The position numbers and the translations under genes are program-made. A DNA stretch of 11,655 bases from Schwartzia sp. (in: firmicutes) (GTDB lineage Bacteria > Bacillota > Negativicutes > Selenomonadales > Selenomonadaceae), in contig JAGAZS010000368.1 of the NCBI GenBank assembly GCA_017939945.1, forward strand, positions 1 through 11,655, written 5' to 3'. This document shows, piece by piece, positions 1-7,899 of this stretch (positions are counted from its first letter, which is position 1; the number at the start of each line of letters is the position of its first letter). A model generated the notes under the pieces. That model was not told where the DNA came from, did not search any database, and saw only the letters and a program-made list of their open reading frames with translations.

Positions 1-857
1 ACGCGGATATTGCGCTGAAAGATATTACGCTTCCGCCGTCCGTGCTGGCTGGCATGATTTTCCGCAACCATCAGATGATTATTCCTCACGGCAACGATAA
101 GCTGCTGCCGATGGATAACGTTTTCTTTATCGGCAAGACGGAAAATATCGAGAAATTCAGCGAGGACTTGACAAAACGCGACGCGCGCCAGCTTTCCCGG
201 GCGGTGATTATCGGCGCGGGGCGCACGGGGCGCGTGCTTGCGGCGCGACTGGCGGAGAACGGCGTGCGCGTGAAACTGATCGAGAAGGATCGGGAACGCT
301 GCCGCACGGCGTCGGAGCGTCTCGCGGGCGTGATGGTGCTTTACGGTGACGGCACCGACATCGACCTTTTGACGGAGGAGGGCGTCGGCGAGGCGGACGC
401 GGTGATCTGCCTGACCGAGGACGACAAGCTGAACCTGATGCTGGCATTGCTCGCGAAGCATCTCGGCGCACGGGAAACCGTGGTGCGCGTGGCACGCAGC
501 GAGTACGTCGATTTGATGGAGAAGGTCGGCGTGGACGTAGCGCTTTCGGAGCGGCTGCTCTCCGCCAGCGAGGTATTGGCCTTTGTGCGGCGCGGCGGCG
601 TGGTGGCGGTGTCGCTGCTCGAAGGCGCGAAGGCCGAGGCGGTGGAATTTATTGTGGGAAACGGCGCGACGGTGGTCGGTCGTCCGCTGAAGGAGATAAG
701 CCTTCCGAAGGAATGCCTGATTTGCGCTTTTGTGCGCGGAAACGAGGCGTATATTCCAAACGGCGATTCCGTGCTGGAGGCAGGGGACCGGGCAATCCTG
801 TTTATCCGGACACAGCATGCGAAGAATGTGATGCCGTTCTTTAAGGGGAACGACTGA
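1..857 (+). CDS. trkA: TrkA, K+ channel gating subunit (RCK protein), 5' end cut off by window
   Basis: TrkA is the cytosolic regulatory subunit of Trk/Ktr K+ uptake. It forms a ring under the TrkH membrane dimer and gates it in response to bound nucleotide. The first complete codon is at base 3, and 284 residues are visible, so roughly the N-terminal third of a typical ~450-residue two-RCK TrkA lies outside the window. Visible residues 1-55 fit the end of the first RCK_C (TrkA_C) domain. Residues 67-190 form a second Rossmann RCK_N domain with a GAGRTG dinucleotide loop (71-76) and an acidic residue after the second strand (E94, in LIEKD), as in NAD(H) binders. Residues 200-284 are the second RCK_C domain. 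The first trkH gene starts 33 bases after the stop, supporting co-expression. The family call is very secure; the ligand is inferred. Confidence 0.95.
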   Translation, partial: ADIALKDITLPPSVLAGMIFRNHQMIIPHGNDKLLPMDNVFFIGKTENIEKFSEDLTKRDARQLSRAVIIGAGRTGRVLAARLAENGVRVKLIEKDRERCRTASERLAGVMVLYGDGTDIDLLTEEGVGEADAVICLTEDDKLNLMLALLAKHLGARETVVRVARSEYVDLMEKVGVDVALSERLLSASEVLAFVRRGGVVAVSLLEGAKAEAVEFIVGNGATVVGRPLKEISLPKECLICAFVRGNEAYIPNGDSVLEAGDRAILFIRTQHAKNVMPFFKGND

Positions 858-890
858 AAAAAGAGTGGAGTGTGAAGGGAGAGCGGTTTT

Positions 891-2330
891 TTGAGAACGC
901 GGCTTCTTTTATATCTTTTGGGCTGGACTGCGATGGCAGCCGGGGCTTCGCTTTTTTTGCCCGTTCCGGTTTCCGTCTCGGACGGCGATGGGCTATCCTG
1001 GGCGTTCGTCCTTTTCGGAGCGGTGCTGCTTTCACTGGGCGTCTGCGCGGTACGGGCGGGGCGCGAGCATCCGGAACGCCTTGTGGTGCGGGAGGGCGCC
1101 TGCTTTCTCGTGGGGACGTGGATCCTTCTGACGATGACGGCCATGTTGCCTTATTTCCTTACGGGAACGCTTTCTTTTGCGGACGCATGGGCGGAAGGCG
1201 TGTCCGGCGTCACGACGACGGGGCTGACGCTGCTTCCGGCAGACGCGCCGCGATCGATCGTTTTTTGGCGCAGTCTGACGCAGTGGCTCGGCGGCGCCTG
1301 CATTATCCTATTGCTTTTGACAGTAGTGCCGCAGGTGTCGGAATGGTTCGGTATGTCGCTGGTGATGCCGCGAGGGCAGCGGGTGAGCCAGCTGCTGTCG
1401 TCGATGCGGCGGACGTCCCGACGCGTGATGGGCGTATACGCGGGGGCGACGGCGGCGGCGATGATAGTTTTCGCGGCGCTGGGGCTTTCGGTTTTTGACG
1501 CGCTGAATCTTTCTCTGGTGACGTTGGCAACGGGAGGCTGCTATGTGCCGGGGAAGGGCACGGGAAACCCGCTTTTCACGATTGCGATGATGGCGGTGAT
1601 GCTTTTTTCCGCCGGCAATTTCTTTTTTTACGCGGAAGTGACGCGCCGAGGGCTGGAAGCCGAAGACCCCGGCGCGGGAGAGATGCGGGCGATGCTGCGG
1701 CTGGCGGCGGCAGCGGGAATTCTTGTCTCCCTGCATCTTTGGATCAGCGGAACTTACGGCGTTTCCGAGAGCCTGCAGAAAGGCTTTTTCGCGGCGGCGG
1801 CTTTTTTGAGCACTACGGGAATGGATCCCGTGCAGCTTGTCGGCTGGCCGGATTTCGACCGTTTCGTGCTGATTCTTTTGATTTTTATCGGCGGATGTAT
1901 TGCGTCTTCGGCGGGTGGGCTGAAGATCCTTCGTCTCTCGGTGCTGGTCAACGCGTCTATCGAGGAATTGCGGCGGACGCTGCATTCGCGCATGGTGCTT
2001 CGCGTTTCGGCTTTGGGGCGGGTTGTGCCGCTTTCCATGGTCGGGCAGCTTTTGAGTTTTTTTGCATTGTATACGGCGGTGTTTTTCGGCGGGGCGATGG
2101 TGCTTTCACTGGGCGGCATCGCGCCGCTTTCGGCGCTGGGGCTTTCCGCGGCGTGCCTGACCAGCGCGGGACCGGCGGCGCTCCTTGCGGGGGATGTGAG
2201 CGTCTATGTGACAATGGGCGAGGGGTGGCGTCTCTTTTGCTGCGCACTGATGCTTCTTGGGCGCCTGGAGGTGTTCTCGTTCCTGTTCGTGATCCAGACA
2301 TTGGCAAGCCGCTGGGAAGGGCGGTGGTAG
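891..2330 (+). CDS. trkH: TrkH-family K+ transporter subunit, divergent paralog 1
   Basis: Membrane subunit of a Trk/Ktr-type K+ channel-like transporter, 479 residues, with four M1-P-M2 repeats. The start is TTG at 891: an in-frame stop at 873-875 rules out earlier starts, and a purine-rich SD (AAGGGAG, 875-881) lies just upstream. Pore loops are visible as SGVTTTG (105-111), TLATGG (211-216), STTG (307-310) and LTSAGP (423-428). The gating arginine of the last helix is kept in LGRLE (R458). It differs from its two neighbours in several places. The fourth loop reads TSAGPAA rather than GNVGPGFG. The M3 intramembrane loop reads GGCIASSAGG rather than GGCxGSTAGG. The loop after the first pore repeat lacks the acidic ESG-type stretch and is Arg-rich instead. 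It is probably a functional pore protein because all filter glycines remain, but its selectivity or gating may be altered. Confidence 0.88.
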   Translation: MRTRLLLYLLGWTAMAAGASLFLPVPVSVSDGDGLSWAFVLFGAVLLSLGVCAVRAGREHPERLVVREGACFLVGTWILLTMTAMLPYFLTGTLSFADAWAEGVSGVTTTGLTLLPADAPRSIVFWRSLTQWLGGACIILLLLTVVPQVSEWFGMSLVMPRGQRVSQLLSSMRRTSRRVMGVYAGATAAAMIVFAALGLSVFDALNLSLVTLATGGCYVPGKGTGNPLFTIAMMAVMLFSAGNFFFYAEVTRRGLEAEDPGAGEMRAMLRLAAAAGILVSLHLWISGTYGVSESLQKGFFAAAAFLSTTGMDPVQLVGWPDFDRFVLILLIFIGGCIASSAGGLKILRLSVLVNASIEELRRTLHSRMVLRVSALGRVVPLSMVGQLLSFFALYTAVFFGGAMVLSLGGIAPLSALGLSAACLTSAGPAALLAGDVSVYVTMGEGWRLFCCALMLLGRLEVFSFLFVIQTLASRWEGRW

Positions 2331-2331
2331 C

Positions 2332-3783
2332 GTGAGCTGGAACCGGATGGCGTTTTTCTTTAGCCGCCTTTTGTCGGGGCTTTCGCTGATGTCCCTGTTC
2401 CCGCTTCTTTATGCGCTGGCGGCAGGGGAGGCGGTGGCGCCGTTCTTCTTTATGCTCGCGGTTTCCGCGGGGCTTTCCTTTGGCCTGCGCCGTTTGGGAG
2501 CAAAGACGGCGGACGGTCTTTCCCTGCGGGAAGGAATCGCGATTACGAGCATTGGTTGGCTTTTTTGTTCGGGAATCGGCTCCGTCCCGTATATCGCGGG
2601 CGGGCATCTCGGAGTTGTCGACGGCGTGCTGGAATCCGTTTCCGGATTCACCGGAGCGGGGGCGACGGTCATAACCGCGCTTTCCAAAATACCGAACAGC
2701 ATTCTTTTGTGGCGTTCCATGACGCACTGGATCGGCGGGCTGGGCATCGTCGTCTTTTTCATTGCGCTTTTGCCGCAGTTCGGCGAGGGCGCGGCGCGCA
2801 TCTTTGAAACGGAGAGCGGGACTCCCGTGCCGGCTCGGGCGCGCCCGCGCATGAAGACGACGGCGCAGTTGCTCTTTGCCATTTACTTGGTGTTGACGCT
2901 CGCGGCTATTGCCGCTTACTGGGCTGCCGGGATGACGCTTTTCGACGCGGTGAATCATTCCATGTCCACGATTGCCACCGGAGGATTTTCCACGCACGAC
3001 GAAAGCGCGGCTTATTTCCACAGTCCTGCCATAGAGTGGTGCATGATTCTTTTCATGCTGCTCTGCGGCTTGGATTTCGGGATGTATATCGGGATATTGC
3101 GGGACGGAGTGAAGGCGGCGCTGAAAAACGTGGAGATGCGTTTTTTTGTCGTCATGGTGGCAATCTCGTCGTTTGTTTTGGCGGCGGAGCTTTTTGCGTC
3201 GGGCATGAATGTCGGGGAGGCCGTGCGTACGGCAATCTTCCAGTCGGCGACAGTGGCCTCGACGACAGGTTTTGTGTCGGCGGACTTTGATCAATGGCCG
3301 TCCCTTTCCAAGATGTGTCTGCTTTTCATGATGGCGGTGGGCGGTTGCTCCGGTTCCACGGCAGGCGGCATCAAGGTAATCCGGATTTTGCTTGTGGCGA
3401 AACTGATAGGGCTTGGAGGGCGGCGCGCCCTGTCTCCTCTTGCGCGGGAAGAAGTACAGCTCGGCGGACGGACGGTCAGCCGGGAGGTGCTTTTTGGCGC
3501 GGGCTATTTCCTGTTCACTTATTGCGCGATTGTGGGGCTATGGACGCTGATTTTTACATGGGACGGCTCGTCGGCTTTCGATTCCGTCGCTCTTGCCGTG
3601 ACTACGATGGGGAATGTGGGGCCCGGATTCGGCGCATGGGGAGCTACGTGCAATTACGCCGCGCTGCCGACGCTGTCAAAGCTTACGGTCGCTGCTTCGA
3701 TGCTGATCGGGAGACTCGAGATTTTCCCGATGCTTGCGCTGTTCCGCCCCGGATTCTGGAGAAAAGAGCGGGGCTGGGATTAG
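2332..3783 (+). CDS. trkH: TrkH-family K+ transporter subunit, paralog 2 (canonical)
   Basis: K+-translocating membrane subunit, 483 residues, expected to work with a TrkA ring. The GTG start lies one base after the previous stop (TAGCGTG), so translation is probably coupled; GGTGG at 2323-2327 can serve as SD. Four filter loops are intact: SGFTGAG (104-110), IATGG (214-218), STTG (310-313) and GNVGPG (427-432). The M3 intramembrane gate GGCSGSTAGG (337-346) and the conserved arginine R461 in IGRLE are present. The protein ends in the FWRKERGW motif typical of TrkH C-termini. Length and motif spacing match the family. It is the most canonical of the three tandem copies and a good candidate for the main TrkA-gated K+ pore. 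Substrate is inferred from family and from the four filter glycines. Confidence 0.93.
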   Translation: MSWNRMAFFFSRLLSGLSLMSLFPLLYALAAGEAVAPFFFMLAVSAGLSFGLRRLGAKTADGLSLREGIAITSIGWLFCSGIGSVPYIAGGHLGVVDGVLESVSGFTGAGATVITALSKIPNSILLWRSMTHWIGGLGIVVFFIALLPQFGEGAARIFETESGTPVPARARPRMKTTAQLLFAIYLVLTLAAIAAYWAAGMTLFDAVNHSMSTIATGGFSTHDESAAYFHSPAIEWCMILFMLLCGLDFGMYIGILRDGVKAALKNVEMRFFVVMVAISSFVLAAELFASGMNVGEAVRTAIFQSATVASTTGFVSADFDQWPSLSKMCLLFMMAVGGCSGSTAGGIKVIRILLVAKLIGLGGRRALSPLAREEVQLGGRTVSREVLFGAGYFLFTYCAIVGLWTLIFTWDGSSAFDSVALAVTTMGNVGPGFGAWGATCNYAALPTLSKLTVAASMLIGRLEIFPMLALFRPGFWRKERGWD

Positions 3784-3792
3784 AAAGAATCG

Positions 3793-3800
3793 AAAGGGGG
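3793..3800 (+). promoter_or_regulatory. Shine-Dalgarno of third trkH, placed unusually close to the ATG
   Basis: The sequence AAAGGGGG ends one base before the ATG at 3802, which is too close for a normal SD spacing. The next in-frame start-like codon, TTG at 3808, would sit seven bases from it, a standard distance. The true start may therefore be TTG at 3808, two codons downstream. The first two trkH genes also begin with non-ATG codons. The choice changes only two residues. Confidence 0.5.
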
Positions 3801-3801
3801 T

Positions 3802-5259
3802 ATGGGCTTGGCGTGGCGCGTGGTCTTTTACTATCTTGGGCGAATCGCTTGGGTTTGCGGCATTGCTTTGCTCATCCCGTTTTTTACGTCGGCGGCCTAC
3901 AATGATGAGGCGACGTTTTCCTTCGGCTTGTCCATTTTCTGCTGCATACTGATCGGCGGTGCCGGCTGGAAGGTCGGGTATATGGAGGAAGGGCTCATGA
4001 CCGTCCGGGAAGGCATTGCGATTACGGGGCTGGCATGGATCATGACCGCGTTTTTCGGGATGCTGCCGTATATCTTTGGCGAGCATCTTTCGTTTGTCGA
4101 CGGATTGTTTGAGAGCATTTCCGGGTTCACGGGTTTTGGCGCATCGGTAGTTGCTGCGCCGGAGCTCTTGCCGGAGAGCGTCCTGCTTTGGCGGAGCCTG
4201 ACTCAATGGCTGGGCGGTCTCGGCATCGTCGTTTTCTTCATCACGCTGCTGCCGAAGGCGGGGCAGAATGTTGTCCATATGTACGAAGCGGAGTCCGTCG
4301 GACCGACGGAGGATCGGATGCTTCCGAGGCTCAAGGAAATGACGGTGGCGCTGGTCGTAATTTACATCGCGTTGACGGCGATGGCGGCGGCGCTTTTCTC
4401 GGTTTGCGGCATGCACGCTTTCGATGCTGTCAATCACGCGTTGACGACAATCGGCACCGGCGGATTCTCGACGCATAGCGAGAGTATCGCGTATTTTGAC
4501 AGTGTGGCAATCGAGATGGCGGTGACGTTCTGCATTTTGGTGGCGGGCGTCAGCTTTGCGCTTTATTACCGTGTTTATGTGCGTGGTTGGAGGGCGCTGA
4601 CGGAGAATACGGAATTCAAGGCGTATATCGTGATTTTTTTGGCGGGGACCGCGATGCTTTGGTTGAACCTTTGGTGGGACGGCATTTACGGACTTTGGGA
4701 ATCCCTGCGTTATGCGGCTTTCCAGACCGCGGCGATTTCGACGACGGGCTTCGCATCGGCTGACTTTGATCGTTGGCCGACCTTCTCGAAATGCCTGTTG
4801 CTCTTTTTGATGATGGTGGGCGGCTGTGCCGGCTCGACGGCGGCAGGGCTCAAGGTCACGCGGGCAGTGCTGCTTCTCCGGATGGCGGCGGCGCATATTC
4901 GGCAGCGCCTTCACCCGCACATGGTCGTCAGCGTCCGCATGAACGGCGACATCGTGCCGCCGGGGGTGCTGCTCCGCGTGGGGCTGTTCTTCTTTGTTTA
5001 TTTATTCTTTATCGTGTCCGCTTCGGCGCTGATTATGTTCGACGGCGTGCCGATGTTTGATGCGCTGGGCATGAGCGTTTCCGCCGTCTCCACGGTTGGC
5101 CCGGCCTTCGGCGTCGTCGGACCGACAGAGACTTACGCGCAGCTGTCTTCATTCGTGAAAATGGTGCTGTGCTTCGTAACGCTTTTGGGGCGGCTGGAAT
5201 TTTTTACGATTCTCGCAATGCTTCGCGCGGATTTCTGGCAGGAGCGCAAAGGCTGGTAA
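3802..5259 (+). CDS. trkH: TrkH-family K+ transporter subunit, paralog 3
   Basis: Third consecutive TrkH/KtrB-type K+ transporter membrane subunit, 485 residues, 18 bases after the second. Pore loops are SGFTGFG (107-113), IGTGG (217-221), STTG (313-316) and STVGPAFG (430-437). All four filter glycines are present. The M3 loop reads GGCAGSTAAG (340-349), and the gating arginine is R464 in LGRLE. The C-terminus (FWQERKGW) matches paralog 2, and both share GIVVFF and STTGFxSADFD blocks. By eye, paralogs 2 and 3 are closer to each other than either is to paralog 1. The first-loop TGFG and fourth-loop STVG variants suggest small differences in conductance or ion preference, but this is inference. 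The start could instead be TTG at 3808 (see the SD entry). No terminator is visible after the stop. Confidence 0.92.
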   Translation: MGLAWRVVFYYLGRIAWVCGIALLIPFFTSAAYNDEATFSFGLSIFCCILIGGAGWKVGYMEEGLMTVREGIAITGLAWIMTAFFGMLPYIFGEHLSFVDGLFESISGFTGFGASVVAAPELLPESVLLWRSLTQWLGGLGIVVFFITLLPKAGQNVVHMYEAESVGPTEDRMLPRLKEMTVALVVIYIALTAMAAALFSVCGMHAFDAVNHALTTIGTGGFSTHSESIAYFDSVAIEMAVTFCILVAGVSFALYYRVYVRGWRALTENTEFKAYIVIFLAGTAMLWLNLWWDGIYGLWESLRYAAFQTAAISTTGFASADFDRWPTFSKCLLLFLMMVGGCAGSTAAGLKVTRAVLLLRMAAAHIRQRLHPHMVVSVRMNGDIVPPGVLLRVGLFFFVYLFFIVSASALIMFDGVPMFDALGMSVSAVSTVGPAFGVVGPTETYAQLSSFVKMVLCFVTLLGRLEFFTILAMLRADFWQERKGW

Positions 5260-5289
5260 ACGGGATGGACAGAAAAAGCGGCGTGCAAT

Positions 5290-5318
5290 TTGGTTTATGT
5301 TGTGCTATAAAATATATA
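5290..5318 (+). promoter_or_regulatory. Probable promoter for kup
   Basis: The 90-base gap between the third trkH and kup holds an AT-rich island in otherwise GC-rich DNA. TTGGTT (5290-5295) and TATATA (5313-5318) are separated by 17 bases, a good sigma-70/sigma-A arrangement. An overlapping alternative is an extended -10 element, TG at 5303-5304 followed by TATAAA at 5306-5311, without a good -35. Either would start transcription about 20-30 bases upstream of the kup ATG. No hairpin terminator or long riboswitch-sized leader fits in the gap. Confidence 0.6.
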
Positions 5319-5349
5319 AGATAAATGTGTTTTGACTGGCGGTGGAAAT

Positions 5350-7347
5350 ATGCAGACGGACCCGACCGATAACAAACAGAAATTCAGCATGGGAATGTTC
5401 CTTGTCGCACTCGGTATTGTATACGGCGATATCGGCACGTCCCCGATGTATGTGATGAAATCCATTATCGAAGGGAACGGCGGGATTGCCTGTGTGGATC
5501 AGGAGTTTATCGTCGGTTCGCTGTCGCTGGTCCTTTTGACGATAACGCTGCTGACAACGATAAACCATGTGTTGTTCGCATTGAGAGCGGATAATCATGG
5601 AGAAGGCGGAATCTTCGCGCTCTACAGTCTGGTCCGCCATTGCGGGAAATGGCTGATTATCCCCACGATGATCGGCGGCTGCACCATGCTGGCCGACGGC
5701 GTCCTGACTCCCGCCGTGACTGTTACGACAGCCGTGGAAGGCTTGCGCAGCATCGAGGCGGTGGACGATTTGCTCGGCAGTGGGCAGCTCGTTGTCGTGT
5801 TGATAACGTTGGCGATTATCAGCACGCTGTTTATGATCCAGAAGAGCGGGACCAGCTCCATTGGCAAGATGTTCGGCCCGGTCATGGTGGTGTGGTTTTT
5901 GTTTCTGGGCGTCACCGGGCTTTGGTTCACGCTTGGCGATCTTTCGATTCTGCGGTCGTTGAATCCGGTTTATGCCATACGCATCTTGTTCAGTCCCGAC
6001 AACAAGGAAGGATTGATGATTCTCGGAAGCGTATTCTTGTGTACGACCGGTGCGGAAGCTCTGTATACGGATATGGGCCATGTCGGCCGAACCAACATCT
6101 ACGTCAGCTGGCCGTTCGTTAAAATCTGCCTGATCTTGAACTACATGGGGCAGTGCGTCTGGATTATCCGGAATCAGGGCAATCCTGTCATACAGGCTAT
6201 TCCGAGCATCAATCCGTTTTACATGATGCTTCCGGAGTCGCTGCGTCCGGCGGCGATCCTGCTGAGCGCGATGGCGGCGATTATTGCCAGCCAGGCTCTG
6301 ATCAGCGGAAGCTATACCCTGGTGCATGAGGCGGCAAGCCTCGATCTTATGCCTCATTTGAACGTGCGCTATCCGTCGGACACGAAAGGCCAGATTTATA
6401 TCCCTTCCGTGAACAATATCCTGTGGTTCTTCTGCACGGTGGTAATCCTTTACTTCCAAAGCGGTTCCCGGATGGAAAACGCATACGGTCTGGCCATAAC
6501 GATCAGCATGCTGATGATGACGATCCTGTTCGGTATTTATATCGGCGTGCTGTACAAACAACGGATTGCTGCGTTCCTGTTCGTCGTGACTTTCTTCGCG
6601 CTCGAGGGCGTGTTCTTCGTGTCGAGCCTCGGGAAATTTGTGCACGGCGGCTATGTCGCGATCATTATTTCCGTGGCGATTCTCTTCATCATGATCAGCT
6701 GGTATCGCGGAACGCAGATCGAGCAGGCGCAGAATACCTTCCTGAAGATGAGGAAGCATCTGGACGCCGTTAAAAATCTGAAAAACGACGAGTCCATTCC
6801 GTTGTGCAGCAACAATATGGTCTATCTGGTCAAGGGAGACGAGACGGAAGAAATCGACCGGGATATCCTGTATTCGATTCTGGACAAGGAGCCGAAACGG
6901 GCGGACGCCTATTGGTTTATCAGCGTCAATACGACCAACGATCCGAACCAGAAGCATTATAAGGTGGAATCCTTCGGCACGGATTATATCTTCCGCGTGA
7001 ACCTATACCTCGGTTTCAAGGTTAAGCCGAGCGTCAATATTTATCTCCGGCAGATTGTGCACGATTTGCTGGAGACGGGAGAATTGCCGAAACAGATCCG
7101 GCGGCATTCAATCTATCCGCCCGACCATGTAGGTTCTTTCAAATTCTGCATGATCCGGAAAATGATGCCGCAGGAAGGCGATATAGATTTCTGGGATAAT
7201 CTGCTGATCCATGCGAAGTACTTTATCCGCCGCATCGCAGGGAATCCGCTCCAGTGGTTTGGACTGGAAACATCCAACGTAATCGTCGAATATGTGCCGT
7301 TGTTCCTGTCACGGAGACAGCAGGCGGATCGGCTGGAACGGATTTGA
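5350..7347 (+). CDS. kup: KUP/HAK/KT-family potassium uptake protein Kup
   Basis: Kup is a secondary K+ carrier, normally K+:H+ symport in bacteria, in the cytoplasmic membrane and unrelated to TrkH. From ATG 5350 it is 665 residues, about the family's normal length. Signatures include GIVYGDIGTSP (22-32), HGEGG (83-87), ADGVLTPAVTV (115-125), TGAEALYTDMGH (233-244) and a conserved block around SGSYTLVHEA (319-328). About twelve hydrophobic segments fill residues 15-450. A soluble, probably cytosolic C-terminal domain of about 215 residues follows. The frame stays open to a TTG at 5332, but ATG 5350 is preferred because GGCGGTGG (5338-5345) lies four bases upstream and the TTG has no SD. The gene appears less GC-rich than its neighbours and has its own promoter, so it may be expressed separately from trkA-trkH. 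Confidence 0.95.
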   Translation: MQTDPTDNKQKFSMGMFLVALGIVYGDIGTSPMYVMKSIIEGNGGIACVDQEFIVGSLSLVLLTITLLTTINHVLFALRADNHGEGGIFALYSLVRHCGKWLIIPTMIGGCTMLADGVLTPAVTVTTAVEGLRSIEAVDDLLGSGQLVVVLITLAIISTLFMIQKSGTSSIGKMFGPVMVVWFLFLGVTGLWFTLGDLSILRSLNPVYAIRILFSPDNKEGLMILGSVFLCTTGAEALYTDMGHVGRTNIYVSWPFVKICLILNYMGQCVWIIRNQGNPVIQAIPSINPFYMMLPESLRPAAILLSAMAAIIASQALISGSYTLVHEAASLDLMPHLNVRYPSDTKGQIYIPSVNNILWFFCTVVILYFQSGSRMENAYGLAITISMLMMTILFGIYIGVLYKQRIAAFLFVVTFFALEGVFFVSSLGKFVHGGYVAIIISVAILFIMISWYRGTQIEQAQNTFLKMRKHLDAVKNLKNDESIPLCSNNMVYLVKGDETEEIDRDILYSILDKEPKRADAYWFISVNTTNDPNQKHYKVESFGTDYIFRVNLYLGFKVKPSVNIYLRQIVHDLLETGELPKQIRRHSIYPPDHVGSFKFCMIRKMMPQEGDIDFWDNLLIHAKYFIRRIAGNPLQWFGLETSNVIVEYVPLFLSRRQQADRLERI

Positions 7348-7370
7348 TGTGATTTTCCAAACGATGAAAG

Positions 7371-7399
7371 TTGCCATTTATCTGCAAAATCGGTATAAT
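7371..7399 (+). promoter_or_regulatory. Strong sigma-70/sigma-A promoter of the yaaR-holB-ricT-trmN6-rsmI operon
   Basis: TTGCCA (7371-7376) and a perfect TATAAT (7394-7399) are separated by exactly 17 bases, close to the consensus. Transcription should start near 7406, leaving a leader of about 40 bases before the yaaR ATG. The gap between kup and yaaR (7348-7446) shows no convincing terminator hairpin, so some read-through from kup is possible. The octamer TTTTCCAA occurs at 7353-7360 and again at 7401-7408, flanking this promoter. Confidence 0.85.
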
Positions 7400-7446
7400 G
7401 TTTTCCAAGAAATGTATGCGTTAGCCTTCGGAAGCGAGGGGACAGT

Positions 7447-7899
7447 ATGGAGATAGGAAAAATTTCGTCGCAGCGGCAGCAGTCGATGCCGTCTTCCGTT
7501 CACAGCGGTATGCGTCATGTGGAAGAGGCGGATACTTCGTTCTCGGCGGAGCTGACCGATCAGCGGGGCAATATGACGCGCGAGGAGCTGGAGGCTCTGC
7601 TCAAGAAGATTGACGAGCAGGGCGCGAAGCTGACGAAGACGCCGACCTATGACGAGCTGCGCGCGTATCGGAGCCTTGTGCAGGAGTTTGTCAACGAGGC
7701 CGTGGCGAATATGTATGAGCTGCACACTTCGGCGGGCTGGGATCGCATGGGGCGGCAGAAGGTCTATACGACGGTGCGGAGCATCGACGAGGAGCTGGAG
7801 AAAATGGCCGAGCATATCCGCCTGGGCCAGTCGGACCAGCTCGACATCGTGGCGAGTCAGGACGCGATCCGCGGCATGCTCGTGGATCTTTACAGCTGA
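7447..7899 (+). CDS. yaaR: YaaR-family protein (DUF327), function unknown
   Basis: A small soluble protein of 150 residues of the YaaR/DUF327 family, which in Bacillus lies directly upstream of holB, as here. No biochemical role is established that I can state. The N-terminal ~45 residues look flexible and polar. Residues 44-150 are predicted mainly helical, with the family-like region FVNEAVANMYELHTSAG (81-97) and a C-terminal helix ending LVDLYS. There are no cysteines, signal peptide or membrane segments. The ATG is preceded by a good SD (GAGGGG, 7436-7441, five bases upstream) and follows a near-consensus promoter, making this the first gene of the operon. Its stop overlaps the holB start (TGATG), so the two are translationally coupled. 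Bacillus has yaaQ/darA immediately before yaaR; here kup occupies that place. Confidence 0.9.
   Translation: MEIGKISSQRQQSMPSSVHSGMRHVEEADTSFSAELTDQRGNMTREELEALLKKIDEQGAKLTKTPTYDELRAYRSLVQEFVNEAVANMYELHTSAGWDRMGRQKVYTTVRSIDEELEKMAEHIRLGQSDQLDIVASQDAIRGMLVDLYS

Noticed and set aside
872..1498. A + strand frame with GTG start at 872 overlapping the first trkH, with an SD-like context
   Set aside because: The product is Gly/Arg/Asp-rich with no family features, while the TTG 891 frame gives a full TrkH with all pore loops.
5260..5349. Possible c-di-AMP or K+ riboswitch before kup
   Set aside because: The gap is 90 bases and the likely leader is about 30 bases, too short for known ydaO or kimA-type riboswitches; no terminator hairpin was found.
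5305..6957. A 550-codon open frame on the - strand opposite kup
   Set aside because: The product is rich in His, Gln, Arg and Asp, has no recognisable motif, and lies wholly opposite a clear Kup protein. It follows from kup codon usage, as do the long antisense frames opposite the trkH genes (1957-3294, 3676-4920).
7424..7435. Imperfect palindrome GCCTTCGGAAGC before the yaaR SD, considered as a terminator or operator
   Set aside because: The arms are only a few bases with a mismatch and almost no loop, and no T-run follows.
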